Assembly (NCBI GenBank): GCA_036245805.1
Contig: BTRK01000002.1
Span: forward strand, 7,436,689-7,500,688
Length of the DNA stretch: 64,000 nucleotides
Source: Pristionchus mayeri
Lineage: Eukaryota > Nematoda > Chromadorea > Rhabditida > Neodiplogasteridae
Direction: 5' to 3'
Shown: positions 59,907 to 64,000 of the stretch, piece by piece
Layout of the letters: each line of letters starts with the position of its first letter
How positions within the stretch are numbered: position 1 is the stretch's first letter
Position numbers and translations under genes: made by a program
The notes under the pieces: generated by a model
What the model saw: the letters and a program-made list of their open reading frames with translations, nothing else
The model's database searches: none
Told to the model about the DNA's origin: nothing

Positions 59907-60433
59907 TTGGACTCGCCTGCGTGGTAGGATATCAGTATTTTCGAGCGTTACCGTACGTTGTATCTTCGTGCTTTACCGAAGCGTCTGTCACTATTTCAGC
60001 ATTTCAAAAAATATCAAAACAAATTGAAAAGGTAGTGAATAACTAATGCCTGAAGTAATGGCCGTCCACAATGCTTCAAGAACGTGCTTATTGAGAGTTC
60101 GAGTGATAAATTCGCAACAAGAAAGATGCAATAAAGAAAAAGCAAGAAACAGACCGGACGACGCAACGAGATGTCAACAACGGAAAACAATTATTTTAAT
60201 GTAGCGCGACTATTTTGTGTAAAATTCCGGGAATGTTGTTCAAACTAACTACAACACATATTTTTTTAACGTTCAACTATTGTAAAGATAAAAGAAAAAT
60301 ACGATTGTACTGGTATATTTGTGGGAATGGACAGTATTGCTCTGAACAAATCGGCTTTAAAAACGAAGGTGCAACGTGACAACACATATTCTTAGAAAAA
60401 TATGCCAATATTTGAGCGGAAATAATTAAGAGT

Positions 60434-61127
60434 CGTTAAAGAAGGATTGCCAGCAAAGTTGAACTTTTGACGCTGTCAAAAAAAACCATGGCCTAGATTT
60501 TCATAACCAGGAGAGATTCTGAAAACTTTAAAATCGTGCCTTTATTTTTAACCGAGTTATCACTAGTTTGCAATGCGCCATGGGCGCTGATAGTCCTAGG
60601 GCAGGGACGTGCGGGAATTAAAATATCTCGAAGATTTGTCAAAAAAACTTTGGGTGGGAATCGAACCCGCAACCTCCCGATCACATGGCGACTACTCTAC
60701 CACTGACAAGGGAATGAATATTCCATAATTTGAAATTATGGGGAAATGACTGATATATATCGAACATTCACGTATTGAACGTTTAAAAAGTTGCAAAAAA
60801 ATTTTGGTGTCAACGCTACGCTGATAGAAGCTTGGGATGAAGTTATAGTTTCGCGCTCGGCTATTGAAAATGTCGGTAGGTCACAGTTCGCGAATCTGAG
60901 GGCCCGTCAGCACTTTTTGAAAAGTGATTTAGGATCTCCAGGGGCACAAGTTCGATGTATATCAGTCATTTCCCCTAATTTCAAATTATGGATTGATCAT
61001 TCCCTTGTGAGCTATGGGAACGATGGTTTCTACCCTCTTAGCTCGCGCTATGATCTTTGGAGAGTTGGCTAGGTCACTGCTATGACAGCGTAAAAAGTTC
61101 AACTTTGCTGACACTCCTGCTTTAACA
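60434..61127. repeat. tRNA-like inverted-repeat element, copy 2, with nested insert
   Basis: The ends pair (GTTAAAGAAGGATTGCCAGC with its partner near 61100-61127; both carry GCAAAGTTGAAC). The minus strand of 60655-60708 plus 61010-61020 gives GCTCA, TGGTAGAGTAG, loop ATGTGAT and B box GGTTCGATTCCC. It is a tRNA-His-like body with no acceptor stem. It is split by the element at 60709-61009. Confidence 0.6.
60709..61009. mobile_element. CAAGGG-tipped MITE inside the tRNA-like repeat
   Basis: CAAGGGAATGA at the left and TCATTCCCTTG at the right, with long paired arms (CATAATTTGAAATTA, GGGGAAATGACTGATATATA). The flanks both read TGA, a 3-bp duplication that interrupts CCACTGAGC. Confidence 0.75.
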
Positions 61128-61144
61128 TCGATGATTTTAAAATC

Positions 61145-63657
61145 ATCAGATAGTGGATATACTGTACAAAGTTATGGTTGAATAGCAGGTATCTTCGCGA
61201 TCTTTGGTGTGCAGTTGGGCAGTGACTAATCCGGTTGAATTCAATATTCCTGCCATATATCGACGGTTTGCTTTCTTTTCGCTTTCTGTGGCATATTTTA
61301 GATCAAATGCATCTTTTACAATTATTTTAGAGACCAGTCGAGAGGCTTTGATGAGGAACCACTCGTTGGGGTCGATGTCGCCTGCGAAAGCTCAATCATT
61401 AACTGTAGAATTTTAAGTTCGTTACCCAAATATATATTTGACAAGCTTATGATGGAATAGTAGAATGTCATATAACTGTAAAATTAACCTGGATTCTAAA
61501 CTAGGGTATTTCTAGCATCTGTGCACCCAATTCTAATGCATTATCCCATTGGGATAATCTAATACAAATCCAAACTTACTGGTTATTTCATCTGAGAGAT
61601 ATGACGACAATCCGTTTAGAAATAAATACTTGAATCTGGATCCTCCAAGCAAATGCAACAACGGGCCTCTAAAAATGAAAATCTGTCGAAATAGTTTAAT
61701 TATGTTTGCGAACTAAGTAAAACAGATAAATGATGCTTACTCTTCGTTCTCAGATATACAACCCGAATATTCAAATTTGTCCACAACAACACTGCCCAGA
61801 ATGTTTTTCAGCAGTATGCAATAGTCTCGATGCATTTGAACATTAAAAGTAAATGACAGTTTTTCAATGTTCGAGCATCGATTAATCATTCGTTTTACAC
61901 GGTCCGTGACAGGAGTTACGCGAATATTTGCAAATCTTGGATATACTATTAGGTTGAGCATAAAGTTTTGCGCGATTTTGACTAAAGTGTGTCCTGGCAT
62001 CTAACATCGTTTGTTGTTGCCCAATCAACTTAAATCTTTTAGCGCTAGATAAGGACATTTATACTCTCTTTAGCGCACACTATCATAGATCTGTCCGACC
62101 AAGGGAAATAAAACAGCGAAGCAGTAAACTTCATCTGGCCAACCAACGACATTACTTTTCCAAGTATTATAATTTATTTTAGAACAGAGATAGAACCCTA
62201 TGTTGAGGACAGTTGTAAAGCGTGACTGGCCTATATTGTATTGGTAATGTTGAGACTGATCAGCCTTTAACGGCCTATTAGAAATATGCGTGGAATCAGA
62301 ATTTGAGTTTTCATGACGAAAGTCAAGATAAGTTTTAGGGGTACTGTATCTATACCGATAGTTCTTGAAATTTCAATTATTTATGAATGTGAACGACCTT
62401 TCTATTACAAGTCAAAATTCCATTTTGGAGAGAATGCGGATCTCCATTCATGAACAGGGTTTTTCGGATTTTAGGTGTCCAATGCAGAACACCGAAATAC
62501 ACACTTTTGCCTTTTTTGTGCTCGCCACGTGGTTCGAACGGCGGTTCTTTCGTGATAAAATTAACGAACAACCCTTACCCTATCACTCACTAATTAGGAA
62601 TTGTGGAGGTCGCTACTTTTTCTAGGGTGAACCGTGCCTGAAGGCCCTCAATATCAGCGTTTTCGACATTTTCATTGGAAAATATTTCAGGTGCAAATGT
62701 CACTTTTTTAGATGAGAAAGCCAAGTAGGCTCTTAAATATCGTTGCAATAGATAACCCTGTAAGTAAAGATAACAACACCCATAGGTAGCTGTCAGTCTC
62801 GTTAATCCGCGAAACAGGTGATTTGTTCGAGTGAACTCTGATTTTTTCAAGTACCAGTGGTTCATTGGCCTATACGAAGTGTATACTGCATTCCACAGCT
62901 TTCTCTTTTTGGTACTAAGTAGTGCACACCTCGGGCTTCTGAATAAACTTTATGATCTTCTATCTAAAAATTTCTCGGCAAAGTACAGCAATTTAAAAGA
63001 AAATCAATATTTTTCTGAAAAATCCAAAGTTACGCAGACCTTAATTTCTGGCAAAGTAGAGTTATTTGCTCTAGTTAAAATATATTATTCTAAAGGTTTA
63101 ACATGCCCCTATATATGGACATCAGGACAACAGATGGTTATTTTCGCAAAAGAAACTGCACGAACTCAAAGTTGACAGCCAAAATCGCGCAAAACTTTAG
63201 GCTCAACCTAATATCTGCAATATTATTGTATGTTTGTTTTTAGTCTTACTGGATAAGAAATACGAAATCACGCCAAACATACCGCGGAATTGCTAGGAAT
63301 AATAAAGTGATCCCATGTTTCGAGTCCGAAAAAGCCATGATATTTCTCGGAAATGTGCATAGTTAAAGTGTCAAAATGTGTCGTCTCATTAAAATTGATC
63401 CATTTTATAACTGGAAGATCTTCCCGATGGTTAAGATGCTCAAGAGAAAGGGCATTCCAGCGATGTGATATCTAAAACGCATACTATAATTAAGACGACT
63501 AATAATATATTAGTAAACTTCACTGGTATATTATATATTATATTAAATTGATAATAACTTTTACTGACCAGCATGATTCCATCAATGAATTCTTGGGCTA
63601 TTCTGACGATCAGTCGAATAATATCCGATGGTAAATCGTTGAGGCGATAATTCACGT
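61145..63657 (-). pseudogene. F-box array gene J, pseudogene with insertion at a splice acceptor
   Basis: The F-box exon (63655-63571) reads NYRLNDLPSDIIRLIVRIA, but the only nearby ATG (GATGACACGACG) is out of frame by one base. Exon 2 (about 63473-63286) starts ISHRWNALSLEHLNHREDLP. Exon 3 (61948-61741) has RVKRMINRCSNIEKLSF and NILGSVVVDKFEYSG; its acceptor is separated from it by a 1.26-kb element. Exon 4 reads LLHLLGGSRFKYLFLNGL. Exon 5 (about 61382-61145) reads DIDPNEWFLIKASRLVSKII and LNSTGLVTAQLHTKDREDT. The body sequence is otherwise well kept, so the inactivation is recent. Confidence 0.75.
61949..63211. mobile_element. Mariner-type element at the exon 3 acceptor of gene J
   Basis: The inverted tips start TTAGGTTGAGCATAAAGTTT, flanked by TA (61947-61948 and 63212-63213). 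1263 bp, the size of a full mariner, but the open frames inside lack transposase motifs. Confidence 0.82.
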
Positions 63658-63659
63658 CG

Positions 63660-64000
63660 TGTCATCTATACACGAATTCAATTTACTAAAAAATGGAAAA
63701 TGTTGTTGATATGGTATATATTCTAACAAATGCAAAAGTGCGACTTAGCTAACAATATGTGGTGCAAAACAAACGTTTTAGCACATTGTATTACCTTCAC
63801 TGATAAATGCGTCGTTTCTGCAGTGCTAGCGCGGGTGTCACGTATTAGTTTCAGGGAAATGGATATATAAAACTATTTATCATGTGTTTGTATAATATGC
63901 CACACACATTGAAAAATAACATTGAATACCGTGATATATATATATAAATATGACGGAACGACGAAAGTGCGACTCAGCGCTTTCGTCGTTCTGCCATACC
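63660..64000. other. Upstream of gene J, weak box and terminal hairpin
   Basis: GCGGGTGT at 63831-63838 is a variant of the array box. AACGACGAAAG...CTTTCGTCGTT forms a hairpin at about 63957-63993. No gene is seen. Confidence 0.45.

Noticed and set aside
62831..63175. 114-codon frame inside the gene J element as a transposase
   Set aside because: No DNA-binding or catalytic motif of mariner-type transposases (no GDEKW-, DNA- or SPDL-like words).

Overview
The window looks like a nematode genome, most likely a diplogastrid of the Pristionchus type (inference from style, not from a database match). Support comes from many short exons with TTTCAG-type acceptors, acceptors placed directly upstream of start codons as expected for spliced-leader trans-splicing, a cuticle collagen, an F-box multigene family, a nematode-type chemoreceptor and many mariner-type elements. 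Gene models were built by hand; each joined exon keeps reading frame unless a lesion is stated.

0-9.6 kb: a 17-exon doublecortin-domain gene (1315-8480, +). One intron holds a foldback element and a mariner; another holds an intron-containing tRNA-Leu(CAA) on the opposite strand. 8.8-11.8 kb: two small secreted fascin/beta-trefoil-like genes head to head, with a palindromic element between them; a third paralogue lies at 44.0-44.7 kb. 12.3-13.9 kb: an F-box gene (-) with a one-base frameshift. 15.6-17.3 kb: a cuticle collagen (+). 18.6-22.8 kb: a secreted Thr-rich mucin-like protein (+). 24.6-26.4 kb: a 7TM chemoreceptor (-) lacking a recognisable 3' end. 26.7-28.7 kb: a dead mariner with a hAT-like element inserted in it.

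29-64 kb: an array of paralogous F-box genes, all on the minus strand, with a shared five-exon plan: F-box exon, a second exon carrying a WN.LSLEHL motif, a third exon, a short 83-89 nt exon, and a C-terminal exon with FLIKASRLVPQ. Copies at 35434-36644 and 57441-58806 are open from start to stop. Others carry lost starts, stops, one-base frameshifts or transposon insertions. Upstream of almost every copy lies GCGGGTGG (CCACCCGC on the coding strand), often doubled. The array is full of mariner-type elements at TA, TTAA elements, hAT-like MITEs with 8-bp target duplications, two very large foldbacks (47.1-52.0 and 52.8-54.3 kb), minisatellites and a tRNA-like repeat.

The main story is an F-box family in birth-and-death evolution with a conserved promoter box, where the record of transposon hits can be read base by base. 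A second point of interest is the secreted fascin-like trio with shared core promoters and GATA sites.
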